NCBI RefSeq assembly: GCF_016545825.1
Contig: NC_052619.1
Span: 38,841,682 to 38,905,681, forward strand
Reading direction: 5' to 3'
DNA: 64,000 nucleotides
DNA from: Eucalyptus grandis
Taxonomy: Eukaryota > Streptophyta > Magnoliopsida > Myrtales > Myrtaceae
Shown: in pieces, positions 1-12,565 of the stretch
Numbering within the stretch: the first letter of the stretch is position 1
How the letters are laid out: each line of letters starts with the position of its first letter
Translations under genes and position numbers: made by a program
The notes under the pieces: model-generated
The model's database searches: none
What the model saw: only the letters and a program-made list of their open reading frames with translations
What the model was told of the DNA's origin: nothing

Positions 1-1812
1 ACCTAAAGGGATCTCCATGCTGTGTGGCCCATGGTGGTCATAGCCATAGGAAACTCCCTATGTGATTGGAGCTTGAATCTTGATCTCAGTTGGACTTAGA
101 GCTGATTCTTGACTTTTGGTTGTAATCAATGTTTTTGAGAATCCGGATTGGACCAGTCCATCCAACAAAGGCAGGTCCGGATGCCTGAATTTGTAGCTTT
201 AAAAAACTGGATCATGCTGGAGTTGACCTGGTTCAATCTGGGTCAAGCAGGGCAGTTGCATCAGGTAGTGGACTCACTGGCGAAGCTAAAGAAAAAGTCA
301 GCTCTGAGGTTATTTTTACTGAGACGTCAATGTTGAAGCTTCTATGCACGTACCTTTTTGGCCATGTGTTCCTTTGACCATGAAAGAAACTAATTTTATT
401 GTATTTATTCTGAAAAAACACACTGGGAGTGGACAAAATGGAGTCAGGAGTGATTTAACCAATGGATTTGACACTCTTTGGGGCAGGTTCATATCCTCTG
501 CCTTAGTCAGCTTCCACCTCATTTGTATTCAGAGCTTGAGAAAAGTAAATGATAAGTGCAACCCTTTCACAAAAACCTACAGATGGGTCCATACTGTGAC
601 TTCCGCACCCTGTGATCTTTGCTTAAATCATTATGAGCCCTCTATATTTGACTTTGACCTCCATGAAACTGTTTGTTGCAATGTATAAACTTGTAAAGTG
701 GGGTGGTATGGAAAGGAAACTAGAAAGAGTGACAGTACAAAAGGTTTTCGAAAGTAAAAAGTTGAAGTCTTTTTACTAATGAATGGTGAGAGGGAGGAAG
801 AGAATGCACCCAGGGGGGTTGGTCAAACAGGGCTATTTCTTCCAGTTATTTGGACATTTCGATTAAGATTCGATAGACAAGCATGTAAGTTGTGCTTCAG
901 ATGGTGTTAACTAATGGGCCATTTCACTGTCTTGTTTGTGTAGCCAAACTGAAACTGTGATTACAGTATTAGCCATCGAAAGGTTTTGAAGCCTAATTTG
1001 ACCAATACCGCTAAGCTTCGAACTTCATAATTTTCGAACTTCATAGTTTTAGAAGTTAAGTGCATAGCAGCATAAAATTGCAGTTTGAATTATCTTCGGT
1101 GTCCTTCATATGAGAAGAAGATAACCTAAACCTAATGCAAATAACTACACAGGGGCATAATGTTGCACCTAGATTTATCTTATGTCCAAAAGAATGAATT
1201 ATCGGTATATATTTGGGCAGGAGGACAGGGAGCAGACTCGAGCCTGAGATGAATTGGGAGTCTGGAATGTTGGAATTTCTGGATTGTGTGAGGGCTATAT
1301 TATATTTGACACATAATATATAACTTTAGCGTGAGTAAGTCTGATTCCTGATTGTGGAGAGATTTGTGATTTTTACTTTGGAGGATAGCCCAATGATTAT
1401 GAGATGGATTTGACAGTGACAAAGAAATCATGTGCTGCCATTGGTGATTGGCTATTGGTGTGTCTTGAAGAGATAAGATGACTAGTATTTTTAACCAATA
1501 ACATTTGGTCAGATATTATTTCTGTAATCACCTAAACGATCACCTTCTCATTGAATTCTCGTCCAAAACGAAAGAAAAATCATCAATGACTTCTTGATCA
1601 ATAATTAAACTACTTTAAGGTGGATACTCAATGGTTCCTCTTCAGTTTTTGAGTGGTGGTTAAAGTAAACACTTAGTGGCGCCTCTTCAGTTGTTCTATA
1701 ATGATGAAACTTTTGATTCTCTAAGTATCGTTTGCAGCTATTTTGTATATTCTTATGTTTTTGCATAGATATCAGATTATGCATTAAAGCTTTTGATTTT
1801 TTGGCATTTCAG
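1..1812 (+). other. Intron sequence upstream of the COX10 exons; no exon recognised
   Basis: No COX10 coding block was found here on either strand. The first recognisable exon opens at 1813 with one base that completes a glycine codon, so the preceding exon must lie left of the window, and this stretch is most simply intron. It is AT-rich with no clear repeat structure. Confidence 0.5.
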
Positions 1813-3468
1813 TTGGGTTGCAGCTTCTGGTGAAATTTCTCTTAACTCGATGATTCTCCCTGCTGCTCTCTATTTCTGGCAAATACCCCATTTCATGGCT
1901 CTGGCACACTTGTGTCGCAATGATTATGCTGCTGGAGGGTATGTCCATATTTCTGATAAATATTTGTGTGAAAATCTGCAGTCATTCGACAATCGACATA
2001 AACTTTCTTGTCAGCATGATCTTTTCAGTGCTTTAAGATTGTTGAGGTCGTGAGAACTTTGTTTTCAAACTTGTATTTCTAGCCTTTCTGGATACTGGAA
2101 AACACCATTCGACCCAAAAAAAGAAAAAAAAAAAAGAAAAAAGAAAAAAAAGAAAAGAAAATGGGATACTGCAAAACATCTTCATTTTAGGTCTTCTTGT
2201 AATTCTCTGCTTTACAGATGAGTATTGGGTCTAGGTACTTGTTGATGAAAAGCTTAATGTCTTTGCTGGCTTACTATCTCCTTCCTTCTCGCACGTTAGG
2301 TTTAAAATGCTATCCCTTGGTGATGCTTTGGGCCAGAGAACTTCTTTAGTAGCTTTAAGGAACTGCCTCTATATGGTACCTTTGGGATATTTAGCCTATG
2401 ACTGTAAGTCCCTCATACCTTAAACTTTTATACTTCTGTATGAAATTTTCAATTTTAGTTAAATTCTGTTAGATTGACTAAGATATATGCCTTTCTCAAG
2501 TTGGCCTTTGCTGCAATGTATTGACCTTTTATTGGACCTTTTGTTTTATATCTAAGGTTTCCACTAAATAGGTGGTGGATGGGAACATATTTTCTTTTTA
2601 ACTTTATCAACTTGTCCAGCTCAAGCTTATATTTATGTAAAAAATAAAACAGAATTCTGAGTTTTATGTGCTCCTTAACCCCCTTCCTTTCTAGAAAGAA
2701 ATGGAAAACCTTCTCAGCTTCTTTTCAGATGCAATAGTTCTCTTGTTTTCTTTCCTCTGCTTGGGTTTCACGAAACTTTCTTATTACTATTTACTTGACT
2801 AAAGATGTCTTTCTACCTCTTAATTTAACAGCGATTATGAATTGTGATCTGGACAAATTTGCGTGCTATTCTATGTGAATTGGCTGGACTAAATTGCTTA
2901 TAATTAGGTGCATAAATGTTAGGTGGATTTACAGGATGTGTCATTTAAAATCTATATATCTTTTCTTCAATCTCTTTGAGGTGTTTTCTTTCTTAAGAGC
3001 TTTCTCAGTTTCCTTTAGACTCTTGTGCATCTACCTGGAAGGAAATTTACTATTCTTACAGCTCAGGTGCTGGCAACTTAATTTCTTTCTGCAGGGGGTT
3101 TGGCAACCGGGTGGTTCTGTCTAGAATCAACAGTCCTTACGCTCGCTATAAGTGCTACAGCATTTTCATTCTACCGGGACCGTACCATGCAGAAGGCAAG
3201 AAGAATGTTCCATGCGAGCCTCTTGTATCTTCCTGTATTTATGTCTGGCCTTATTTTTCACCGTCTCTTGGATAGTCATCAAGATCTCTCACGAAGCCAC
3301 TCACTTAAATATAATGAGCTCTCATCTTCTCTGGAAACTCCGTTAGAAGAAAATGGTTCTTCCAAGAGAAAAAAGGGTTTCAGGACACAAGCACAACCGC
3401 CGGTTGCATACGCATCTTATGCGCCCTTTCCTTTTCTACCTGCTCCTTCTTATGCTGGCCCTCACTGA
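1813..3468 (+). CDS. COX10: Heme O synthase (protoheme IX farnesyltransferase), C-terminal 200 residues, three exons
   Basis: COX10 is a UbiA-family prenyltransferase of the inner mitochondrial membrane that adds a farnesyl group to heme b to make heme o, the precursor of heme a for cytochrome c oxidase. Three exons are visible: 1813-1938, 2300-2403 and 3095-3468, each flanked by AG and GT sites, with codons split after GG and after T and restored exactly across the junctions. The 604 bases give one completing base plus 200 codons and a stop. Recognisable blocks are YFWQIPHFMALAHLCRNDY, a hydrophobic LYMVPLGYLAYD, and FYRDRTMQKARRMFHASLLY followed by a membrane segment. The tail ends in a proline- and alanine-rich stretch as in plant COX10. 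The N-terminal half, including the transit peptide and the DxxxD substrate motif, is outside the window. No breaks are seen in the part present. Confidence 0.93.
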
Positions 3469-4343
3469 ACCCGAGTCTTCCAATTTTCAAGTTTTTGCAG
3501 AAAATCCTTGCTGTTAGTTTTGCAGATTTTGTCATGGAAATGCACCAGTATACATGTCAATAATGTCGGGTTTGGATGAAGTACAAAATGGATAGAGGCT
3601 GTTGATCATTTTAGTGGTGAGGGTGTTCACTTTCTATTGTTGAATAATAGTAATGGACTTGTGAATTGGATTACCGACTGGTTTTCATTCGACGGAGAGG
3701 AATGTACATTCCACCCTGGAATTTGGGGTGAGTAATTCAGACGATAAGCTATACATTGTAACATTTGGCAACTCTTTCATGCTAGCCTACTGGCCTCTTT
3801 GGCGTCATCTGTTGAGTTCGATCATGCTGTGCATACTTCTTTTGGATTTTCTCGCATTGGGTATCTATCTTATGTTTTATCGAGAAAAAAAGGTAAGCCA
3901 AAAGTAGAAGCAGAAAAAGAAATTGTTAAGACGAGAGAACTCAACAGAAAAGGAATAAAAGAAAAGGAGATGATGTAATTCACTACAACAGCCAAAAGTA
4001 GACCGTGATCGCAATTGCAGGTTAACAATAGCTTCAAGCGATCTTTCTCAAAGAAATTTAATCAGTCTCCATCTCAACATGGCACTCTATTATCATACTC
4101 ATGGCCTTGAAAGTCCAATATTAGATCACGAGTGCCTCCTCAACTCCAAATTTGATTGCAGCCATTTTGCCTTATCAGATGGCTAACCGTGTACAGGATC
4201 ATCCCGTTTATCTTAGTCTCCCAGGTGCTGAAGGAGCATTTATATATATATATATGTCGAGCCAAATTTAACAAAAAAGAAAAGACGACTATCAAGTCCA
4301 ACCACTCCTGCTTTTACGACAATCATGATGATGCAGCCAATTC
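3469..4343. other. COX10 3' flank; nothing further recognised
   Basis: This is AT-rich sequence after the COX10 stop, presumably its 3' UTR and the intergenic space beyond. No ORF of note, repeat or RNA gene was recognised. A short TA microsatellite lies near 4240. Confidence 0.4.
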
Positions 4344-4518
4344 CTAATCTATAAGAGGATAAGCGCCCAACAGAGAAGATCCTTCACTCATTTGATCAAC
4401 AAGGCTCGCTGCACTATTTGTTTCAAGAATGCAGAAGCTGGACATTGTTTTTGTAATCCAAATTGCTAATGTGACAACTGTCTGCACTCCTTCATAAGGA
4501 AGCAAAAGAAGTGTTCTC
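4344..4518 (-). CDS. Orphan terminal-exon-like ORF, possible membrane protein tail
   Basis: Reading the minus strand, GTACAG at the upstream edge looks like a splice acceptor. An open frame of about 58 codons runs from there to a stop, beginning RRTLLLLPYEGVQTVVTLAI and continuing with a hydrophobic segment (about residues 3-24) and a polar tail ending AYPLID. The composition is protein-like rather than repeat-like, with one possible membrane span. I do not recognise the family. No matching upstream exons were found to the right (4530-4790), and the caulimovirid relic starts there, so this may be the last exon of a truncated gene or a chance ORF. Confidence 0.28.
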
Positions 4519-4789
4519 CTGTACATAAGCTTTCAGAAGATATGAAGATGTGATGTGTCCATTGGTCCTCTTGGAGAAGATGGTGATAAATACTAATATT
4601 TAGTCTCGTCCCGAATGGTATAAGGCATAAAGCCACTTACATCTCAACCTTTGTCCACATCACCCTCACCACCTCCGTCAAGACGCGGACTTCCCATCTC
4701 TAAGCTGAATCTATCTTGATGGCTCAACCTCCAGCGACATAAATGAATTAGGCAAGTCAGAAAAAACTTCAGAAGAAAAACTGCTTGCA

Positions 4790-5262
4790 ATTTCATGACG
4801 AGAGGAGATGGCCCTGAGATTTTTATCCAGAAGATATTGATTCGGTGGCATCTGATCCAGATCCAACTCCAAAGCCAGTTATTATTGCCTCAATGTCTCA
4901 AACAACTTTCAATCTTGATAATTTTCCACATCACAAATGGCTGGACCTGTCTCCTAGAGTTTTCCGTATGCTTACCACCAGCTTTAACAGCGGAACTCTC
5001 AAGAGTCTGTTTCCTGTTTTACCGGAAGTCTTAAGAGACTGGTGGAGTTCTATATCCGAGCAGAGACAAACAGTGTTCCTTGTACTAACAAGATTTTGCT
5101 CGAACTATTCACATACTGCGCCAATTAATTATTGGAAGTCCCGAGGACCTCGAGGAACTCAAACGAAGAGAGTTCCAGAGGAAATGCTGTTCTTTCTAAA
5201 GCAGAGAGCTTGATTGCCATGTCCAAGAAATTGTCGAACTGTTCTATGCTAATGGGGCCGGC
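4790..5262 (+). pseudogene. Endogenous caulimovirid relic 1 (coat-protein region fragment)
   Basis: An open stretch at 4845-5213, extended by a frame change near 5140, matches the relic at 35190-35700 in the same order. Shared features are an acidic Asp/Ser segment with DSV, then HHKW (HKW in both copies), then a WW followed by an EQ-containing segment, then a DLxELKxREF block ending in CC, and then an LFY block. It is therefore a second, independently decayed piece of the same plant pararetrovirus coat-protein region. It carries a frameshift and an in-frame TAA right after the CC block. The zinc knuckle, protease and reverse transcriptase are absent. Family assignment rests on its resemblance to the larger relic, which has the knuckle and protease. 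It is a nonfunctional fossil. Confidence 0.62.
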
Positions 5263-6845
5263 TGGACTCTAAAATCTGTCTCCCTGTCATCTATCCCTCA
5301 TTAATTGTTCAAAATTGTAGAAAGATCATTCTATAGTAGCTGGTAGAAAAAAGCAAAGAGGCTGAATATTTAATTGCAGGGCACATGACGGTAGAGATTG
5401 TTGGAAATGGATTTTAGAAAAAGAAGAAGAATCGATACTCGAACGATCGAATACAAAAAACAAAACGTGGAAACAGGCCCGGGAAACATGTAACACCGAT
5501 CGAAAGGCATATTACGAATACGAACATACCTTATTTGCCATAGATTAAGTACTTGTTGCAATCTTAGATGAATTGAAGCCCTTGTAATTCTGTTCTTTGA
5601 GAGAGTTCATTATTTATCAAAGAGAAAAAACGTATTGTTTTGTTTTTTGCAGTTCACTATAACAGTTAATTTTTACTGAAATAATAACTGCTCTTTCTCT
5701 CTCATGAGCTCTTCCTTTATAGATTGGGTTTGGCCCAACATGGGCGAACAGGCCTGACTTGGTCCATCAAATAAAAAAACCCATCATTTCTCACTCGCAA
5801 ACTCTTTGTTTACCTTTCTGCAACATTTATATCAGTAATTAATCTGTGCAACTAGCATATTTCAAAAGCTCATTGTCATATATTTGTTAGGAATATATAG
5901 CAGCTTAAAATGGACGTTATGTTTTCGAGTAGATATAGTACACATTATCCTAGATCGATCGATTGATCACATTTATATTTCTTTCGATCTTTTTAATAAT
6001 GACATATTATATTCACAATTTATGATTATCCAAAAAATAATCATAATTGGTGGACCGGTGAATACAAAACTAGAATGTGATATTCTAAAATCAATCTTCT
6101 TTTTTACTTGAAACTCTCAATTTTAGTTCTACTTGCTTTTATAAAAATGTCCCATTAGATTGAATCAATTCATGATCATTGGTAACATTCTACAATGACA
6201 AACATTAAATAGAGATCTTGAGTACAAGTAAGAGTCATGAGGGTACATAATTGAGGAACTCTTTTTTTTAAGAGTCTCACACGGCATAAAAGTTAAGATC
6301 AAAACTTTGTCACTCTTATTAGTCATGTTATTCATACGTAGTAAGAAATACGTATTACAGTATTAACTCTTTTCTTATGGAGTGTATGTTTTCAATTTCC
6401 ATACCGTACAAATAATAGTTTAGACATACTTAATGTCTAACTTGAGTTCACATATTTATTCTTTCACATAATCCATCAAAACTCACATCTTGTATCAAAG
6501 ACAAATAAAGTGAAATATGTGTTGTTTTACTTTTGGACATAATAAATATTATATCATCATCTTAACACTTAGTTAAGGTGACATCTATGTTTTAAGCTTG
6601 AGCTCTCGATTATCACCTAAATAATAAGTTTAAAAACATTATAATCTCTATTTATCATACAGTAAATAAATGTGATTACCTATGTGAGTAAGCTAATCTC
6701 TTATTTGTCCGACATACCTTCTTAATTTTGTAATGCACTAAGCATTAAGACGCATAAATGCCAAACAAAAAAACTCATATGCATTAATAATAAAATATAA
6801 TTTCATTAAATGTGAACATTTATGAAAATTACAATATTTAATACA
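5263..6845. other. AT-rich sequence, probably LTR/UTR debris of the adjoining Copia element
   Basis: No coding blocks were found. The stretch lies downstream, on the minus strand, of the Copia polyprotein stop at 6846, where the 3' UTR, polypurine tract and 3' LTR would be expected. TGTTGGAAATGG near 5399 and TGTTAGGAATATATAG near 5886 resemble LTR starts, but I could not find a matching partner on the far side of the element, so no LTR is called. Confidence 0.35.
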
Positions 6846-7489
6846 TCAGTTTTTATGCAGTCCTAAGTTTTTACGCAGTCCTAGAGATTTTACATGATCA
6901 TAGAATACATTTTTAGGTATTGACTTCATCATAGGATTTGCTATCATTTTATGCATAGATATGTACTGTAAGTTTACATTCTTTCATGCAAATCATATCA
7001 TTGACAAAGTTATACTTGGTAATTATATATTTGGTCTTGTCATGATATTTCAAATCCTTGGTATACACTATTATTGCTTGACTATTACAGTTAACTAGCA
7101 ATGAGTTTATAGCATTCTTAGTAATACTTAAATCATCCAAAAATCTCTTAAGCCAAACACCCTATTGAACAGCTGCTGATAATGCCACGAACTCGGCTTT
7201 CGTTGTAGACAATGCTATATATGTTTGTTTCTTATTGCTCCAGTATACGACGCTATTATTCAATAATAAAACAAATTTAAAGGTAGATTTCTTTCATCTA
7301 AATCTCATTCTCAATCGGTATTTGAATAGCTTTCAAGTCGCAGATCATTTTCTTGATAACTCAACGAATAATCAGCAATTCTTTTAGATATCTTAGTATT
7401 CTTTTGTCGGCTTTCCAATGTGCTTAACTTGGATTGGATTTGTATCTACATACCATTCCAACTGCAAAATATAGGTCAAGTCTTGTACA
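6846..7489 (-). pseudogene. Copia RT end and RNase H domain
   Basis: From 7489 downward the minus strand continues the RT with CTRLD and FAVGMVCRYKSNPS, then an HWKA/RILRYLK block. The RNase H part has SQAIIVYTKDLKYHDKTKYI, followed by a YNFVNDM block, HKMIANPMMKSIPKNVF and DHVKSLGLRKN, and then TGA. These are the standard Copia RNase H landmarks (here SQAIIVYTKD in the place of the usual SQAAI-type segment). Several frames must be joined to read it, so it is decayed. Confidence 0.85.
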
Positions 7490-7495
7490 CATTAT

Positions 7496-10400
7496 TGTTG
7501 ACACCTAATTTTTGCCCAAATTATTGCATATATGTTATCTAGGTATTTAAAATGGAAGATGTTTTCCCTAAAAAAAAAAAAAAAAAAATTTTAAAAAAAA
7601 AGAAGATAAAGATAAAAAAATTAAAAAAAGATTAAAAAGAAAAGAAAAGAAAAAAAGTTGGGGCCAATGATCTAAATGTGACTAGCCAAGCCCAGGAGGT
7701 CAGATTGGAATTCAAATGGCAAGTTGGGGCCAAAATGCAATTTCCAAAAGTCGAGGGACCAATTCGTAAATTTTGCAAAATTTGCGCCCAAGCCCTTAAA
7801 TCATCATCTTGGTCATCAATTAAGTTGAAATTGAATTTGGGCCAAGCAGAATCAATCAAATTGAGCCAAAAAGGACCTAATTGCATTGAATTTGGCATTT
7901 TCGGGCAAGAAAATGGCCAACTTTGAGGTACTTTCTTGTAAAATTGGGTGGAGATAATTGCGAAAAATGGTCAAGATATTAAATTACTATACATGAGCTT
8001 TCTAATTGATAAAAAAACGCAGCCAAATTAGTGGATTAAAGCACTCAAATCAGCAGCCAAAACTCAGTCCACGAGTTGGTCTTAATCCGGAGTTGCTGAG
8101 TAAGCAATTTGGTGGCCCCACCATATCCTGCTCAGCTGCCCAACCAGCCCGATATTTGCACGTGATGGAAGAACGTATATACTAGTGCAAGTGGACGAAA
8201 ATTGGTCGGAGATAAGCTTCTGACAGCACCGGAAAATCGCAGCAAAACCTGCACACTCAACAGCTGCAGAAGTTAAAAAAATTGGCTTAAGTCAGAAGAG
8301 TAGGTGAAGTAGCCCTGTTGACAGGCTTGGTAGGTGGGCAAAAGGCTGACCAAAAATCCCTTTAATTCGGGGGATAAGGTCACGGAAGCAAGGTATTTCG
8401 AGAGAGAAGAGAGAGGAGACGAGAGGGAGAGAAGAGAGCTCGGAATCGTCCCCCAAAGAGGCCCTCAGAAGCAACTCCAGAAGAGCAAACCCAGAAATTC
8501 CAGATCAACCTTCTGAGAGAAAAGTGAGATTTGCGCAAACTTGCAGCCAAAATTAGCCAAAACCTTAAACTAAAGAGTGAAACTTCACTCAAAGATCTTT
8601 CCATCCATAGGTCTCACGTCCAAGATGGAGATCGGGAAGGCCTCCTAAAGCCCCCCGAAACAGTGCCCTCCTGTCGGGCCAAGAAAGTCCGAAATTTTTT
8701 CTAAGTGTCGAGACTGGTTGGTCACGAGTGAGGAAAGCCAGTGTTTTTGAGAAATTTGAGAGATAAATGAGGAAAATATTGACTTTTAGCCCAAACTAGA
8801 ATACATATAGTTTGGCGTGGTGTCAATTTTTCCAGATAAATACGTCTTGAATTCTAATGTTAGAGCTCAACGAAAACCTTCGTTCTCAGTTCGTTTTTTT
8901 GCAGATCTCATTTCCAGTTGAAGAAGCCTACTTCCACAGGCCCCCGAGGATAATTTGTCGGTTTCATCAGCCAAGAACCACTTGAAAAAAAAACTAGGAA
9001 GCAAGGTAAGCACCCTAGATGTATTTATTTTCGAGTTTGAGCATTTTTTGATCATGAAAATCAAGAGGAAAACCAGCCCGGAAAACTGATTTCTGAGGTT
9101 GAAATTTTTCTAAGTGTTTGAAATCTCTTTCAAGAGTGTTGCATGTGTGCTTCTTGGAGAGGTCGTTTTGATGTTGTTCGGTGGGTCATTCTCTGTGATG
9201 TTTATTGAATTTGAAAGATCATGTTACCTACTTTCCCTCGGATCAAGTAATGTTTCCTTTAGATCTCGTATGCGATGAGTGTCGGGGCTTGAATATGGGC
9301 ATGTAACCTGTTTGTTTGACTTGGGTTCAAACCCAGATTTGCAAAATCAGTTCAAACCCGTGTATTTGAGGATGATTTTAGCTTGGTTCTAGTGTGTTTT
9401 TAGCTATGATTTCTATCTAATCTTGTTCTTTGCATGTGCTAGTATAATCTTAATACTTTAGTTTCACATGAGATTGCTTATGAGTGGAGATTGAAGGCTG
9501 CAAACATGGCTCGAAGAGGCTATTGGGGCTAGTTTAATGCACGCCAAGTGTTCGACAAAATGCCAAAACTAAGCTTCGATCTTGAAACGGTCGATTTGAG
9601 CTTGATTATTGTGATATTCATGTGCTGTGTTACTCCATGTTAGCATAGATCGGTTTAAGGAATTATTATTATTATTTTTTAAATAATAATTAAAAAAGAA
9701 AAATATGAAAATTTCAAAAATATCAAAAAAATGTTAGATAGCATCAAATTATGATATAAATGACATATATGAAATTTTCCTAATTTTAAAAGGTCATTTT
9801 CCTAATTTAATGCTATTTTGGTATTTTATAACCATTTTTGTAAATAATCCATCTTGCGTAGATTAAAACTATTTAAAGTAATTTCATGCACATAGAGCAA
9901 TTTTATGGATATTTGAATTCTATTTTGCTCATGGGGGTCCTGTCCCGGGCGTGATAACAAGGCCATGTAATATTATTTGCCCGACTTGTATCGGGTTTAT
10001 ATTTTCCGCATTTATTTTCAAGTCATTTCAATTTCTTGGATGTTTACTTACGCGCTGCTTTTCATTAATTTGAGTGTAAATTTCTCTTCTAAATTATGTT
10101 AGGATTAGTCTAGACATTAAAAGAAAAGAAAAACTACAAAAACATTTGCATGGACACTTAGTGGTTTCATAAAGATTATAATTGGTAATCAAGATTGTGT
10201 GGCCATTTAGATAAACATTTTTCTAAGTTAGTGGTACCGCAAGGGCGTTAATAGAAACATTGGCGTAAACAAGTCCCCATTCCTAGAAATCTCTGGTTGC
10301 GTAGGAATCAAGACAACACTCTCGTGTCTTGATTGGTTTCTAGCCGACCCCAATAGACTAGTGGCGACTCCTAGAATTACATAGGTTGTTAAGAATTAAA

Positions 10401-10537
10401 ATTCAAAATCCAATGTTGCGCGAGGTATGGGCTTGGGAGAGCCCGCGCCTAATGTAGGGCTATCGGTCCGCCTCTTTAGGCAAATACCCCTAAACCCTCT
10501 TCCTTTTTCCCCGAACGGAAAAAAAGAGGTCGTGACA
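7496..10537 (+). mobile_element. Solo LTR, Gypsy-type, about 3.04 kb, nested in the Copia reverse transcriptase
   Basis: It begins TGTTGACACCTAATTTTT and ends GGTCGTGACA, matching the ends of the separate element at 39705-42708 (TGCTGACACC and GGTCGCGACA). The 3' end shares the GTGGCGACTCC motif and the 'GGCTTGGGAGAGCCCG' motif with that copy. CATTAT is found on both sides (7490-7495 and 10539-10544). Removing the insertion with one copy of CATTAT rejoins the Copia frame as VIM-CTRLD, which confirms the insertion site. No gag or pol lies between the ends, so it is a solo LTR or LTR-like nonautonomous unit. The 3-kb length fits long-LTR Gypsy (Tat/Ogre-like) families; that lineage is an inference. 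Confidence 0.82.
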
Positions 10538-10544
10538 GCATTAT

Positions 10545-11600
10545 AACATACATTAAGCTTCCCACAACACTGACATAAGAAACGCATTGCATTTGTTCCT
10601 TATCTTGTGGAGTTTTTAGATACAATTGATGGCTTAATCATTCACCTTTTGCAATTGGAATATCTATGGATTTGCAGTCTTGCATACATAATCGTTCAAG
10701 AATCTTGTTTATATAGGTCTTTGCGAAAGAGATAAGATTTCAAAGTGATATCTTTGAATGATCCTTTGAAATCTTAACTCTAAGAATATATGCAGTCTTA
10801 CTTATATCTTTCATCTCAAAGTTAGAAGACAACCAATTCTTAACAATATTAACAAATTCCATAATCATAAACATATAATGATATGATCACAAGTTGATCT
10901 TTGGATCTTTTGATATGTACACAATGATCCTTATCAATCATTGTAAAATCATATGCTGTTATGGTATTATGAAAACATATATACCATAATCTTGATGACT
11001 GTTTAAGGCCATATATTGATCTCAAAAGTTGACATACTTTTTAAAATGAAATCAACAGATTGTTCCATATAATTTTCTTTTTCTAATTCTCCATTGAGAA
11101 AAAACAGTTTTGACATCCATTTGATGTAGTCCAAGATCTATATTAGCCATTAATGCCAGAATAAGGTGAATTGAAGTAAATCTCACTATAGATGAAAAAG
11201 TTTCCTCATAATTAATTCTTTTCTATTGATTATACCCCTTTGTCACAAGGCGAGCCTTATATTTCTATTGAACCATCAACTTTATGTTTTATTTTGAGAA
11301 CTTACTTGTTCCTAATAGCTTTACGTCATTTGGGAAGATCAACCGGTTCTTAAAAATGATTTGACTTTATTGACTCAATTTCCTCTTCCATTGCAAGCAT
11401 CATTTTTTCTTTATTAGGGCATTTTAAAGCCTCATTTACATTCCTTGGCTCATCTTCATCTTGTTGAGCGACTATGAAAGTTTGCCCTTCTATGTCAAAA
11501 TGTCAACGAGGAATACTTTTGCGACTTGTTCGCCGTACGGGAGATTGTACACTTTGCATACGCTCATATTCGAATTAGATAATGACAATATTGTCTTATT
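10545..11600 (-). pseudogene. Copia reverse transcriptase region (upstream half)
   Basis: Minus-strand blocks include a degenerate YVYD-like version of the YVDD box near 10900, then IVKNWLSSNFEMKDI followed by AYILRVKI and a KTYINKILERLCM block, then KTPQDKEQM and SVVGSLMYVIM at the edge of the nested LTR. The order and spacing are those of Copia RT. The catalytic box is damaged and stops interrupt the frame. Confidence 0.78.
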
Positions 11601-12560
11601 AGGTGATTGTAATTGAGATTAAGTCGAATTTAATTCCTCACCTCTTACATTACTCCCACTTGAACGAATTCCATTAAGTTCATTATCTTGATCCAAGGTT
11701 TCAAATAAGGAGTAGTTCTCACCTATATCGTCATTCTTAGGAAATACATTATATAAGAATGAGACATTCTGTGATTCAAATTCAATTATACTCTCACTTT
11801 CTTGCTCACCTATAAACACATATCCTTTCGAGTGTTTTGAATATCTTATGAAAATACTCTTCATATATCTAGGACCCAATTTCTCATATTTGTGAGAGGG
11901 TTTGTGAGTATAGATGGCACAACCCCACGGTTTAAGAAAACATAAGTCGAGTTTTTTATCTGTTCATAATTTATACAGAGTGTAAGTAACTAATTTAGAA
12001 GGCGCATGTTTGAGTATATAGGCAGCAATTAATTAAACATCACCCTAAAAAGTGATAGGTAAGTTAGCATATGCCATCGTGAACTTAATCATTTTTAACA
12101 GAGTTCTATTTCTCTTTTTTGTAATGCCATTTTGTTGAGGAGTGTGAGGGATAGACAATTGTCTTTGTATTCCTTTTTCATCACAAAAATTTCTGAACTT
12201 ATTAAATAGATATTCTTGACCTCGATCGGACCTTAATGCTTTTATTTTCTTATCTTATTTATTTTCTACTAAGTTCATAAACTTTTTGAAATAACACAAT
12301 ACTTCAGATTTATGAGAAATCAAATAAATATATTCGAATGGAGTATAATCATTTATAAATGTGATGAAATAAAACAACCCCATACATTCTTCTTACATTC
12401 ATTGGACCACAAATGTCAACATGGATTAAATGCGAAGGAAATTAAACTCTTGTACATTTTCTAAATGGTTTCTTTGTAGTTTCCCCTACTAGGCAATACT
12501 CACATATGGACAAATCGATTATTTTCAATATTGCCTAATAGACACTCTTTGGCTAATCTA
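11601..12560 (-). pseudogene. Copia integrase core and C-terminal region
   Basis: The minus strand at about 12010-12245 reads LRSDRGQEYLFNKF, then IQRQLSIPHTPQQNGI and RNRTLLKMIKFTMAYANLP, the Copia integrase core with part of its acidic D..E set. The segment 11619-11879 is an open frame with YSKHSKGYVFI, a typical post-core block of Copia integrase. In-frame stops follow the core. Confidence 0.85.
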
Positions 12561-12565
12561 TTTAT

